Origin: Roseivirga misakiensis
GTDB taxonomy: Bacteria > Bacteroidota > Bacteroidia > Cytophagales > Cyclobacteriaceae
Direction of reading: 5' to 3'
DNA: 64,000 bases
NCBI RefSeq assembly: GCF_001747105.1
Contig: NZ_MDGQ01000003.1
Span: 868,001-932,000 of the forward strand
Position numbers and translations under genes: made by a program. The notes below the pieces were generated by a model. It was given only the letters and a program-made list of their open reading frames with translations. It made no database searches and had not been told where the DNA came from. Shown here piece by piece: positions 1 through 10,500 of the stretch. How positions within the stretch are numbered: the stretch's first letter is position 1; every line of letters begins with the position of its first letter.

Positions 1-199
1 GTAACGATAAAGCGTCAAAATCATCGATTATCCCCACTATTCAATTCAAAATCCACTTTGGCACCATATTTAATCTAAAGAATTCGGTTGAATGAAGTTC
101 ACTATATCACGTGAAACTTTTACTTAAACTGAAATACAGTCATTTCAAGGGAGGGTTTTTCTTCAATTGAGACTATATAGAAAGAATCACATATAGTGA

Positions 200-232
200 T
201 TGAATATGTTTTTTTGATGACACTAATTTTTG
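200..232 (+). promoter_or_regulatory. Candidate Bacteroidota-type promoter for the first giant gene
   Basis: TTG at 200-202 and TAATTTTTG at 224-232 are separated by 21 bases, close to the Bacteroidota -33/-7 pattern (TTTG, about 20 bases, TAnnTTTG), with one extra base inside the -7 box. The short inverted repeat 186-200 (ATCAC-atata-GTGAT) overlaps the -33 element and could be an operator. Pattern reading only. Confidence 0.35.
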
Positions 233-278
233 AGAAGTTTTAATCGAAAAAATATAATAAAAGTTAATTTTATGGCGC

Positions 279-293
279 TGAGCCACTGGCTCA
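279..293 (+). promoter_or_regulatory. Hairpin in the 5' leader of the first giant gene
   Basis: TGAGCC (279-284) and GGCTCA (288-293) form a perfect six-pair stem with a three-base loop, just before the reading frame of the surface protein. There is no following T-run, so it is not a typical terminator; it may affect translation or mRNA stability. Confidence 0.4.
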
Positions 294-345
294 ACACCTA
301 GACATCAGAACCATACTTACTAATAAATACATAGCGCTACTCATA

Positions 346-3300
346 GTGGCACTGACCCTTGGGTTATGTGAAAATCTGTATGCCCAATCGGATATTACCA
401 CGATCAATACCACTACCGTTTCTGGTACTGCTACCTCTAATCTTAATGTAGAAATCCCGAGTGATGCTGGAAACTCGCTAGCTGATGACGCTGGTGAAGA
501 AATAACGGTTAACTATGGCGTGGGGAACAACATCAAAGTAAGCTCTTATATAGTTGGTGGTGTAACATATGATCGTTTTCTAGCACCTGATACCCTTGTA
601 CTTAATAGAGCTTTATCCACCGATCGATTGGTAAACATTTGGTTTACGCTAAATAGCACATTAGTCGACAATACACCTCCTACGGATGACATCGCGAACC
701 TAGATGCCGACGAAGTTGAAGATGCCGATGCAATTTATCTAAGCGGAAATCTAAACGCAGGATATGACAATATTTTGGTAAATATCGATGATGCAGCATC
801 CGGGAGTATTGAAGTAGAAACAGAACGCGTGGATGTCGTCTGGTATTCAGGAATACAAACTTCAGATCCAACAACAGCGGTTTTTCCAGTCATAGAAAGA
901 GGCGGAAATGATAATATTGCTATTGCGGCAATTACCAGCCTCAACTCAGACGGTACGCCGGCATCCTATGGTACATTGATAGGAATTTCAGAGAATGATT
1001 GGCCAGGAACTGGGTCGACTTTTAACAATTACCTTATCCTAAGAAGAGAAACATCTGGCAGTACTCCTCTTCCATTGCTCAATATTGGCACAGACGTTTT
1101 CCAAACTGCTCAAACAATTCAGGGAGTTGCTGTATCTTTCACTGAACTCGGAATCTCTGCTAACCAATCAATTTTTGGTTATTCTATATTCCCAGCCGAT
1201 GTAGTTAACGGGTACGTTTCTAATGCTGGCAATGCCGTAACAAGTGGAGCAGTAACGGTAGCTGCTGGTGTAGATTTGACAGACATCAGTACCTTTCCTA
1301 ATGATACTAGATCTAATGACTCTGGACTTGATCTTGTGGCTGGGGTATCCGCTGCTGTGGCAAGTGACGATAACCTTATCGAAACTGTTGGGCCTGGGGG
1401 TTATAAGGCCAATAATGTCTTAAGAACATGGCTCAAAGCGAATGACGGCGCCTTTGTATCCAACGGAGGTGCTGCTTCTACAGAAGGTGGTTCTGTAGGC
1501 TTTTGGGAAGATCAGTCTGTGGCAGACAATGATTACACGACACTCGGTACCGCACCAACTTTCCGTAGTTCAACTAGTTCAATCAACTTTAATCCAACAG
1601 TAGATTTCTTAACTGGTTCTGACACGGGTCTTCAAACACCTGACAGTGATGACTACAATATAAATGGCCCCTTTACTCGAAAATCTATCAATATTGCTTT
1701 TAGAACAAGCACTACGGATGTTACCACAAGGCAACAAATCTTTGAAGAGGGCGGTGGTGGAAATGGTCTAGGAATTTACATTGATGGGGGCACATTGTAC
1801 GGTGCTGTTTGGAATAGGAATAATGACACAAGTGCCGGCGCACCATGGAACAACGGCACACCCACGAGTTTCGTGAGCACAAGTATCGCCATTGATACAG
1901 AATATATCTTGACCCTCGAGTTTGATGGTAGCACTGATTTTACAGGAACCGTGACGCTCTTTTTGAACGGGCAGAGCTTTGGCTCGCTCAGTAGTGTGGG
2001 CATCCTCTATAACCACGGGAATGATATTGGCTTGGGTGATCAAGATGGAGGGTCTCGTTATCACAATAACACAACAGATGCAGATTCTTATCAAGGAGAA
2101 ATTGCTGAATTTATCTACTGCAATGACCCTGCAGCCTTAACTACTGCCGGAAGAAATAGAATAGAAAGCTATTTGGCCATAAAGTACGGGATCACATTGG
2201 ATCAATCAACCCCAATAAACTATGTCAATTCTGCTGGAGATATCATCTTTAACACCACGAGTAGCGCAGCCATAGGTGGTTATTTGGAATACAACAATGA
2301 TATCGCTGGAATCGGTCGAGACGATGATTCTGAGTTAGACCAACCGGCCTCAAGGAGTGAAAATGCAGGCAGTGTGGTGACCATTGACAGAGGCGCTTCC
2401 ATCAGCACAGATGATACTTGGCTCATTTGGGGAAATGACGGAGGTGCATTGACAGAAAGTTCGTCTGTAACTTCACCAAGCACCATTGATACGAGATTGG
2501 AGCGGGTCTGGAGAGTAGCGGAAGAAAACGAAGTATTGACTACCTCCGTTTCGTTCGATATTACAGGCTTGGGGTTAAGCACGAATCCAGATGATTTTAG
2601 CCTTTTAGTCGCTTCGAACAGCTCTAATGGTGACTTTAGTAACGCCACCGTTTTAACTGGAGGGACGCTTGTAGGCAATACATTGACATTCACCGGAGTA
2701 GATTTAGAAGATGGTGAATATTTCACGCTTGGCACAGCTTTCTTCTTCTGTACGCCAGGTAACTACAATGATGGAATACTAATGTGGCTTCGGGCCGATG
2801 AAGGCGTAACCACAGCGACAGAAGGCGCTAATGTGACCATTTGGGATGATCAGACACCATCAAATAACGATGCAGTAGTCCTAACAGCCCCTATCTATAG
2901 AGCTACTACAAATTTGGTCAACTTTAATCCCACAATTGACTTTAATACCGGGAGCACTGGTCTTTTTATCGCCAATGTTGGCGGCTTTAATGCTGATGAA
3001 TCGACCTCTAAAAAATTCACAATAGCCTTCAGAACGGGTGATGACATTACTACACAGCAAGTGATTTATGAGCAAGGTGGGGCCACACGCGGAATCAACC
3101 TATACATACAATCTGGTGTACTACATCTTTCCGCTTGGAACCAAGCCAGTGACGGGATTGGTGCTCCATGGAATACAGCAGGAGCAATAGCAACTGTAAA
3201 CACCTCTTCAATTGCAGTCAATACCGACTACATCGTCACGTTTGATTACGCCGGCAACGATGCTATCACAGGAACCGTAACAGGTTATTTAAATGGCGCC

Positions 3301-6300
3301 AGCTTTGGGACTCCGTTATCAAATGTTGGCCGATTGTATCCTCATACTGATCCAATTGGACTTGGTGATGAGAATTCTGCATCACGTTATGGCGATGGTA
3401 CAACCAGTGGAGCGTCATCATTCGTAGGTTTTATCTCAGAAATGAGTTTTTATAATGAACCGAGTTCTTACTCTGCGGCAGATAGAAACAGAATTGAAAG
3501 CAGTATGGCCATCAAGTATGGAATTACGTTGGATCAGACTAGTGCCACTGATTTCACATCCTCTGACGGTATAGCGATTTGGGATGCATCCGTCAATCCG
3601 GGTTATGATGTAAATATTGCAGGCATTGGGCGTGATGATGATGCTTGTTTAGAACAAAAGCAATCCAGAAGCGGAAATGATGATGCGATTGTAACTGTTG
3701 GTTTGGGAGAAATCGCCGCCACCAATGATGCCAATAGTAACTCCTTTGATGATGACGGGGATTTCTTTACATGGGGTTCAGATGGTGCAAGTACGGACTT
3801 TGCCAATATTACGACCGCAGGTACTCCAGGAACGGTAACAGACCGGATGCTTCGTGTATGGAAAGCTCAGGATACAGGAGATGTTGGTGCAACGGATATC
3901 TCATTCGACCTTACCTCTTTGCCAGGATACAGCGGAAATGCAGGAGACTATCAACTTATAATTGCCAATGGTGGTGATAATACCTCATTAGAAAACGGTA
4001 CAACAATAACTGGCGGAACTTTTAATGGGGGTGTCCTCACATTTAGTGGGGTAGATTTAACTGATGGTCAATTCTTTACACTCGGTGTTGCTTCGGAATT
4101 CTGTGCCCCAGGTGGTGTTACCAGTAGTATGGTACTATGGCTAAGACCTGACCAAGGGACCTCGACCCTAGTGGACAACACTACTTTAACCACTTGGACT
4201 GATCAGTCTACAGCTTCAAACAATGCAATTGATGATGGCAATCCACCATTGTATAGAGACAATACAACAGACAATATCAACTTTCAACCAACTATGGAAT
4301 TTGATGGTTCTAATGATCGCCTTAGCCTTGGGGATCTTAGTGAAATTAAATCCGCTTCTGGGACAGGTCAGTATAGTATGTTTGGTGTTGGTCTGAGAGA
4401 CGATGGATCGACCAACTACGTTCTAGGCTCTACTGGAGGAACGACTAACCAAGACCTACACTTTGGCTATCGAAATAGTACTAATGCTACCATTGCCCAC
4501 TGGGGTAATGATTTGGATGTACCAGTCAATGCTTTTAATAGTCCAAATACTCCTTTCCTTGTCGGCGCTACCTATACTAGTGGTGATAGAGTCGTTGAGG
4601 AACTCAGGTCAGATGATTTTAACAGAGCTACCGATGGTAATACTACCCCCATCAGTGGTACACAGACCAATTACGTTGGAGACCTTGTTTCAGTTGGAAG
4701 TTATGATGGCTTTATCAGTGAGGTGCTCGTGTACAATAGAGAGGTGACTGATTTGGAGAAACTACGTATCTATTCCTACTTCTCTATCAAGTATGGTATT
4801 ACCGTACCACAAGACAACAATAATAATACAACACTTAATGAATCAATTGGAGTTGGATCTGTTCAAGAAGGTGACCTGGTTGCATCAAATGAGACAACTA
4901 TCATCTGGGATGAATCAAATGGTAATAGCACTTACCACAATGGCATGGCAGGTATTGGTAGAGATGACGCTGCTTGTTTAAACCAGAAACAAAGTACCAG
5001 TGCTTCAGATGGAACTATTCTAACCATCGGTTTAGATGCAATTGCTACCAATAATGCTTCGAACTCAGGAATACATGACGATCTTGATTTCTTAGTCTGG
5101 GGACATGATGGTGTTGCAACTAACCAAGCAACGGCTGCTGGAGATTTAAGTGACTTGCCAAGTACTGTTTCTGAAAGAATGAGAAGAGTCTGGAGGGTAG
5201 AAGATACAGGAACCGTTGGCGAAACTGAAATTCAATTTGATTTAACTGGGCTAAACTATTCGAGCGATGCGGCTGATTTTAGACTTATCATCGCTGATGC
5301 AGGTAGTGGAGGAACAATGGCCGGCGGTACCTTAGTCGCTGGGGGAACATTTAATGGCGATGTACTTTCTTTCTCTGGTATCAATCTAACTGATGGACAG
5401 TACTTTACCCTAGGTACGGCTTTGGAAACCTGTGGCCCTGGTGGGGTTAACACAAATATTGCCCTTTGGTTAAGAGGTGACTTAGAAGCATTCTCCGATG
5501 CAGGATCAACCGCAGCTACTGATGGAGACAATGTACTCCAATGGAATGATCAAAGCTCGCCTGCTGACAATGGTAGTGAATCTAACCTCGGTGGTGGCGG
5601 GCCTATCGAGCCTACCTTTGAAGCAAATGAAATCAACTTCAATCCTGCCCTTAGGTTTGTTGATCCTAACTCTAATAATGCCTCTTACATTGAAACGAGT
5701 TCTAATACGGTTTCAGGTGATATGACATTGATCTCTGTCTTTAAAACTGGACAAGCCGCGGGTACGGCCGGTGACTTCGTCAACTCCCCTGCCCTGATCG
5801 GAGCTAGTGAAACAGGAAGCACATTTGACTATGGTCTTGGTATGGAAAACGGTACTATTTGGGTCAATGCAAATACCTCAACAGGATTTGACGCGGAAAC
5901 TGCCACTACCTTCAATAATAACTCCCCTCATTTTGTGACAGCCACAAGGACACAATCATCTGGGGCTATCACCGTCTTTGTCGACGGTAACAGTGAAGCC
6001 ACAGGAACTGGAAGTACTTCTGCACTTACTGCACCTTCCTCATTCGGTATTGGAAACCACAGTGACGGTGATGTAGATGCACAGTTCGCCGGCGATATTG
6101 CCGAAAGTATTGTATTCTCAAGCGTGCTGAGCTCGGAAGAACGCAATAGAGTAGAATCCTATTTGGCACTCAAGTACGGTCTTACAATGAATGCCTCCGA
6201 TAATGGAGCAACCGGCGGAGTCGACGAGAGAGATTACCGTGCAGCTGATGGGGATGTCATTTGGGACTTCGATGGACAAGGCACGACTTATTACAACGAC

Positions 6301-7335
6301 ATATTCGGTATCGGTAGAGATGATCTTTCTTGTCTTTCCCAAACAAGCTCTAAAAGTGAAAATAGTGATGCACTAGTTACCTTCACACAGCCAGGTGGCG
6401 TATTCAATAATAATGATGCGTTTATCGTATCTGGAAATGATAATGCGGCTATCGAGAATTCAGATAACCGAGAATTTGATGGCGCTCAGGTACAAAGTCG
6501 ACTCAACAGAGAGTGGCGAGTTCAGGAAACAGGCACCCTTGGTGACATTGAGGTCACATTTGATCTTACGAGCATTACAGGACCATTAGGCGTAGGTACC
6601 AACAACCTAACGCAACTGAGACTTATGGTTGATGATGACGGTGACTTCTCTAATGGCGGAACAACTTACATTAGTCCTTCAGCAATTGATGGCGGTGGAA
6701 ACACAGCGACATTTACGGTTAACTTTACCAATGGCCAGTACTATACATTGGGTTCTATTGAAGTTGCCGCCTTACCAATTACATTACTCTCTTTCGAAGC
6801 TGAAGTAAATGAGCAAGGTCAAGTTCAACTTGATTGGGTGACTGCCTCTGAAGTGAATAACGCTTTCTATACCATAGAAAACAGTACCGACGGGGTGAAT
6901 TTTAACGAAGTAGCAAATATAGATGGAGCAGGAAATAGTGATGCGGTGTTATTCTATACCTACACCCATACTAAGCCTGCTAACGGACTATCGTTCTACA
7001 GGCTAAAGCAAACTGATTTTAGCGGAGAATTTGAATACTCGGAAATCAGATCGGTGAGAGTAGAAAGCCAATTCGAAGCTACTTACAAGGCGTATCCTAA
7101 CCCAATAAGAAAGGGTGAAACATTGAGAATAGCTTATCAGGTACAAGAAGACAAAGAATTACAATTGATTTTACTGAATAGAACTGGTAAAGTCTTAAGA
7201 AAGGAAGTTCATACAGCGTTGGCTAGAAACGAGTACCTCGAAGTAAGTACAACAGGTTTTAATGCTGGATTAAACCTCATTAGAATCATCGATCAAACTG
7301 GAAACACGACTACACTCAAAGTGATTGTCCGGTAA
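346..7335 (+). CDS. Giant T9SS-exported modular surface protein, paralogue 1
   Basis: Predicted cell-surface or secreted protein of 2329 residues from the GTG at 346. The N-terminal ~345 residues form a domain shared with the next gene. Four modules follow, starting near residues 349, 802, 1253 and 1696. Each has a jellyroll (LamG/concanavalin-like) half that opens with '(C)xPGG...WL+A/P(D/N)' and a second half with 'NRIESYLAIKYGIT', 'IAGIGRDD', 'RxxRVW(R/K)' and 'DGQ(Y/F)FTLG'. From about residue 2142 there is a fibronectin-like linker and a type A T9SS sorting domain ('AYPNP...' to the terminal 'LKVIVR'). The start is uncertain: in-frame codons before the GTG continue as 'NKYIALLIVAL', completing a normal signal peptide ending 'NLYAQ', but no ATG, GTG or TTG lies between the upstream stop (265-267) and 346. 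Ligand unknown; adhesin or polysaccharide binding is inferred from fold only. Confidence 0.85.
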   Translation: MALTLGLCENLYAQSDITTINTTTVSGTATSNLNVEIPSDAGNSLADDAGEEITVNYGVGNNIKVSSYIVGGVTYDRFLAPDTLVLNRALSTDRLVNIWFTLNSTLVDNTPPTDDIANLDADEVEDADAIYLSGNLNAGYDNILVNIDDAASGSIEVETERVDVVWYSGIQTSDPTTAVFPVIERGGNDNIAIAAITSLNSDGTPASYGTLIGISENDWPGTGSTFNNYLILRRETSGSTPLPLLNIGTDVFQTAQTIQGVAVSFTELGISANQSIFGYSIFPADVVNGYVSNAGNAVTSGAVTVAAGVDLTDISTFPNDTRSNDSGLDLVAGVSAAVASDDNLIETVGPGGYKANNVLRTWLKANDGAFVSNGGAASTEGGSVGFWEDQSVADNDYTTLGTAPTFRSSTSSINFNPTVDFLTGSDTGLQTPDSDDYNINGPFTRKSINIAFRTSTTDVTTRQQIFEEGGGGNGLGIYIDGGTLYGAVWNRNNDTSAGAPWNNGTPTSFVSTSIAIDTEYILTLEFDGSTDFTGTVTLFLNGQSFGSLSSVGILYNHGNDIGLGDQDGGSRYHNNTTDADSYQGEIAEFIYCNDPAALTTAGRNRIESYLAIKYGITLDQSTPINYVNSAGDIIFNTTSSAAIGGYLEYNNDIAGIGRDDDSELDQPASRSENAGSVVTIDRGASISTDDTWLIWGNDGGALTESSSVTSPSTIDTRLERVWRVAEENEVLTTSVSFDITGLGLSTNPDDFSLLVASNSSNGDFSNATVLTGGTLVGNTLTFTGVDLEDGEYFTLGTAFFFCTPGNYNDGILMWLRADEGVTTATEGANVTIWDDQTPSNNDAVVLTAPIYRATTNLVNFNPTIDFNTGSTGLFIANVGGFNADESTSKKFTIAFRTGDDITTQQVIYEQGGATRGINLYIQSGVLHLSAWNQASDGIGAPWNTAGAIATVNTSSIAVNTDYIVTFDYAGNDAITGTVTGYLNGASFGTPLSNVGRLYPHTDPIGLGDENSASRYGDGTTSGASSFVGFISEMSFYNEPSSYSAADRNRIESSMAIKYGITLDQTSATDFTSSDGIAIWDASVNPGYDVNIAGIGRDDDACLEQKQSRSGNDDAIVTVGLGEIAATNDANSNSFDDDGDFFTWGSDGASTDFANITTAGTPGTVTDRMLRVWKAQDTGDVGATDISFDLTSLPGYSGNAGDYQLIIANGGDNTSLENGTTITGGTFNGGVLTFSGVDLTDGQFFTLGVASEFCAPGGVTSSMVLWLRPDQGTSTLVDNTTLTTWTDQSTASNNAIDDGNPPLYRDNTTDNINFQPTMEFDGSNDRLSLGDLSEIKSASGTGQYSMFGVGLRDDGSTNYVLGSTGGTTNQDLHFGYRNSTNATIAHWGNDLDVPVNAFNSPNTPFLVGATYTSGDRVVEELRSDDFNRATDGNTTPISGTQTNYVGDLVSVGSYDGFISEVLVYNREVTDLEKLRIYSYFSIKYGITVPQDNNNNTTLNESIGVGSVQEGDLVASNETTIIWDESNGNSTYHNGMAGIGRDDAACLNQKQSTSASDGTILTIGLDAIATNNASNSGIHDDLDFLVWGHDGVATNQATAAGDLSDLPSTVSERMRRVWRVEDTGTVGETEIQFDLTGLNYSSDAADFRLIIADAGSGGTMAGGTLVAGGTFNGDVLSFSGINLTDGQYFTLGTALETCGPGGVNTNIALWLRGDLEAFSDAGSTAATDGDNVLQWNDQSSPADNGSESNLGGGGPIEPTFEANEINFNPALRFVDPNSNNASYIETSSNTVSGDMTLISVFKTGQAAGTAGDFVNSPALIGASETGSTFDYGLGMENGTIWVNANTSTGFDAETATTFNNNSPHFVTATRTQSSGAITVFVDGNSEATGTGSTSALTAPSSFGIGNHSDGDVDAQFAGDIAESIVFSSVLSSEERNRVESYLALKYGLTMNASDNGATGGVDERDYRAADGDVIWDFDGQGTTYYNDIFGIGRDDLSCLSQTSSKSENSDALVTFTQPGGVFNNNDAFIVSGNDNAAIENSDNREFDGAQVQSRLNREWRVQETGTLGDIEVTFDLTSITGPLGVGTNNLTQLRLMVDDDGDFSNGGTTYISPSAIDGGGNTATFTVNFTNGQYYTLGSIEVAALPITLLSFEAEVNEQGQVQLDWVTASEVNNAFYTIENSTDGVNFNEVANIDGAGNSDAVLFYTYTHTKPANGLSFYRLKQTDFSGEFEYSEIRSVRVESQFEATYKAYPNPIRKGETLRIAYQVQEDKELQLILLNRTGKVLRKEVHTALARNEYLEVSTTGFNAGLNLIRIIDQTGNTTTLKVIVR

Positions 7336-7384
7336 TTAATCTAACCAACTTGTTATCTTGAAATCAATCGAAGTATTGGAACTA

Positions 7385-7403
7385 AATTCCCAATATGGGA
7401 ATT
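7385..7403 (+). promoter_or_regulatory. Perfect hairpin between the two giant genes
   Basis: AATTCCC (7385-7391) and GGGAATT (7397-7403) form a perfect seven-pair stem with a five-base loop, 50 bases after the stop codon of the first giant gene. No T-run follows, so it may be a 3'-end stabiliser or operator rather than an intrinsic terminator. Confidence 0.4.
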
Positions 7404-7417
7404 AATTATCGCCGTTT

Positions 7418-7480
7418 ATACAAAAAATTGTATGCGAACAGTGTTTTTGTGCATGTAAAGCGAATTGTTGCTTATATTTA
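7418..7480 (+). promoter_or_regulatory. Candidate promoter region of the second giant gene
   Basis: An inverted repeat ATACAA-aaaa-TTGTAT lies at 7418-7433. A TTTG at 7446-7449 is followed after 23 bases by TATATTTA at 7473-7480, which matches seven of eight positions of TAnnTTTG. The spacer is longer than the usual ~20 bases. The likely transcript would begin 20-30 bases before the ATG at 7523. Confidence 0.3.
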
Positions 7481-7522
7481 CATTCTGGAATAGTCTTTGA
7501 CTACTGACGCCAAAACGCTGAC

Positions 7523-10500
7523 ATGTTACCGAATAGATTATGCCTAGTTATAGGCATTATTTTCTTACTGCTACTAGGGACTAATTCCTACGCACAAAAT
7601 CCACTAACCGATATTCGGTTTGATTGGATTGATGTGAATAATTCTGCCAATGACTACACCGCAACGTCATCTCCAAGCTCTGGTCAGACAATTGACGATA
7701 ACGTTTCTTATGATATATTCTTTTCTCGTAATACGACAACAGAAAACAACAGACGAATTACGGGATACACGCTTGGTGGTATAGATTACGACTTCCTTTT
7801 GGATCCTGATACACTCGCACTAAGGAGATTAGGATCAGCTTCGCGTTTAAGTTTATGGATTGAAGCAGACGGTGCTGTAGATAATACAGCGGACGAAATT
7901 TACTTAGCCCCTGAGCGTCAAGTACCCGAGCGATCTTTATATCAAGCTAACCTACTAAATATCGGTTATGATAACGTACTCGTAAATTCTGGAACAAATG
8001 CCTCGAACATTGAAAGAATAGACGCTATTTATCGTACTGGTATGGCTACTTCCACTCCAGCTAATGCAGCCATTCCTGTAATGGACCGTGGTGCCAACGG
8101 AGAGTTTAAAATCGCCATGATTTTAAGTTTAGATGCGAATGGTGATCCAGCATCTTATGGAAACTTAGTAAGTGTAGCGCCCGGTGATTTTGGATCTGGA
8201 GTTGTAGATCTTGGCTTGTCTATATTATTCCTCCAGCAAGCCTTGGGTGAAGACCCAATTCCAACGGGAAGTAGTACGCAAGCACTAGGTGGTACTGGAA
8301 TAACCTTTGCAGAGCTTGGTATTACGGCAGGCCAAATCGTATATGGATACTCCCTATTTGGTGTAGACGTAAATACTACTGATCATGACTTAACGGATAT
8401 TAGTACCTTCCCGTCAAATTCCAATAATAGTGGACTTGACATGGCAGCAGGTGCGGTATCTGCGGTTTCAAGTGACGGCGAATTAGTAAGAACAACAGGC
8501 CCAGGCGGATATAAAGCGGCGCTAAATACTTGGTTAAAAGCCAACGAAGGAGTCACCACCGCAACTGATGCTGCTTCAGTAACAGATTGGCAAGACCAGT
8601 CTTTGGGAGATCATGATGCGACTACTCTTGGTACAGCTCCTACTTACCGAGATGGTAGTGCGTCTGCTGCCGAAGCCATCAACTTTAACCCAACAGTAGA
8701 TTTCCTTGATGCCAGTGAAACTGGATTACAGATCGCCAATAACTCTGATTACAATGTCGGCGGTGAGCCATATACCACCAAGTCATTCAACATCGCTATG
8801 CGAACCGGTAACAACATTACCACGAAGCAGCAAATTTACGAACAGGGTGATGATGACCGAGGAATTGATATGTATGTAGAATCAGGTAGTCTGGTGGTTA
8901 CAGCTTACAATATTAGTGACGATTCAGGTTCTGGTGTTTCTTCACCTTGGAACAACGGTGGCACACTTTCGACAATCAGTACAGCGCTTACTACCGAAAC
9001 CGAATACATTATAACATTTGAATTTAATGGCAGTGCCTCGGGCACTGGTACTATAACAGCTTACCTCAATGGACAAAGCTTTGGTAGCTTTAGTGGAGTA
9101 GGTCAATTAGCTGATCATTCTGATCAAATAGGTCTAGGTGATTTTAACTCGCAAACGATAGTTACAACACCAGCAGAGTGCCCCGTACCTGCTACAGATG
9201 GTATTGAATCCCAGTCTGGAGTCACTAATTCTACTAACATAATCGGGCTACCGGATGGAGCATTTGCGCAAGTATATACCGATGGAAATACTATCATTTT
9301 AGATTTTGGGGAAGAATATCCTTTGGGCACCGAGTATGACATTACTTGGAGGAAAAAAACTACTGCTGGAGCTGGATCTGCTATACCAATCATCAGAGAA
9401 TCTACAGTTAGTGATGTGTCAACTTTTACGGAGGTAACCCCACTTTCTACCACATCTACAACATTTATAACAAATACCATTACATCAAGCCAAGCCTTCA
9501 GATATTTACTAATCACTAAAGAAGATGCAATTACTGGTAGTCAAGTAGATTTTGATTTAGACGCCATTGTTGTGGACTGTACCACTGAGTCTGTTACCTT
9601 GGATGAAGGTGATGCAGCGTCTTTTTACGGCTCAATTCCTGAGTTCATCTATTGCAACGAACCTGGGTCATTTTCTGCTGCTCAGCGGAACCGAATTGAA
9701 AGCTACTTGGCCATTAAGTACGGAATAACTCTGGACCAAAGCAGCCCGGTCAATTATGTAAACTCTGATGGAACTACAATTTTTAACACAACAACTAGTG
9801 CTAGTATCGGAGGGTACTTGGAATACAACAACGATATTGCCGGAATTGGCCGAGATGATAATTCTGAACTTGATCAGCCAAAATCCAAGAGTGAAAACTC
9901 AGATGCAATAGTCACCATTGATCGTGGTGCAACTATCAGTACAAACGATACTTGGCTTATCTGGGGTAACGATAACGGCGCCCTGACAGAGTCAGATGTG
10001 GTTACGAAACCAGATACTATAGACAGCCGACTAGAAAGAGTTTGGAGAGTTGCCGAAAGAAATGAAGTACTTACAACTTCAGTTTCCTTTGATCTAGCTG
10101 GTCTTGGGCTCAGTGGAAATGAAAATGACTTTAGTTTATTGGTAGCCGGTAGTAGTTCTAATGCTGACTTTAGTAATGCAACAGTGCTGACAGGAGGAAC
10201 TATAGTGGGCGATGTGATCACTTTTACTGGAGTAGACCTTGAAAATGGTCAGTATTTTACCCTTGGAACTGACTTCGCTATTTGTTCTCCTGGTGGTGTA
10301 GAAACGAATCTGGCACTTTGGCTTAAAGCAGATGAAGATGTTTTCAATACAGGTACCACTTTAGCTACAGATGGGCAGACTGTTTCTGGTTGGGGAGATT
10401 CTAGTACTGGGGCCAACGATGCTGATGACCCTTCTAACCTTACAACATTCGAAACAAACACAGTTAACTTTAACCCAGCCATCTCCTTTGATAATGATGC

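Larger units (their letters stand above)
1..345. other. Leader region upstream of first giant surface protein; no gene seen
   Basis: No convincing coding sequence lies here. It holds inverted elements (TTCACTATAT at 98-107 and ATATAGTGAT at 191-200, which are inverted copies with one mismatch), a perfect TCACGTGA palindrome at 107-114, a candidate promoter at 200-232 and a hairpin at 279-293. An ATG at 272 opens only a nine-codon frame that ends in TAG at 299-301, out of frame with the giant gene. The region most likely controls the downstream gene; its left part may instead belong to whatever lies before the window. Confidence 0.6.

Noticed and set aside
272-301. ATG at 272 as start of the first giant protein
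   Set aside because: It is out of frame with the gene and stops after nine codons.
2280-2735. Long antisense frames inside the giant genes (also 1768-2094, 9124-9516, 9874-10221, 10249-10644)
   Set aside because: They mirror the repetitive Asp/Gly/Thr-rich coding strand, have no start context or recognisable domain, and recur at the same module positions.
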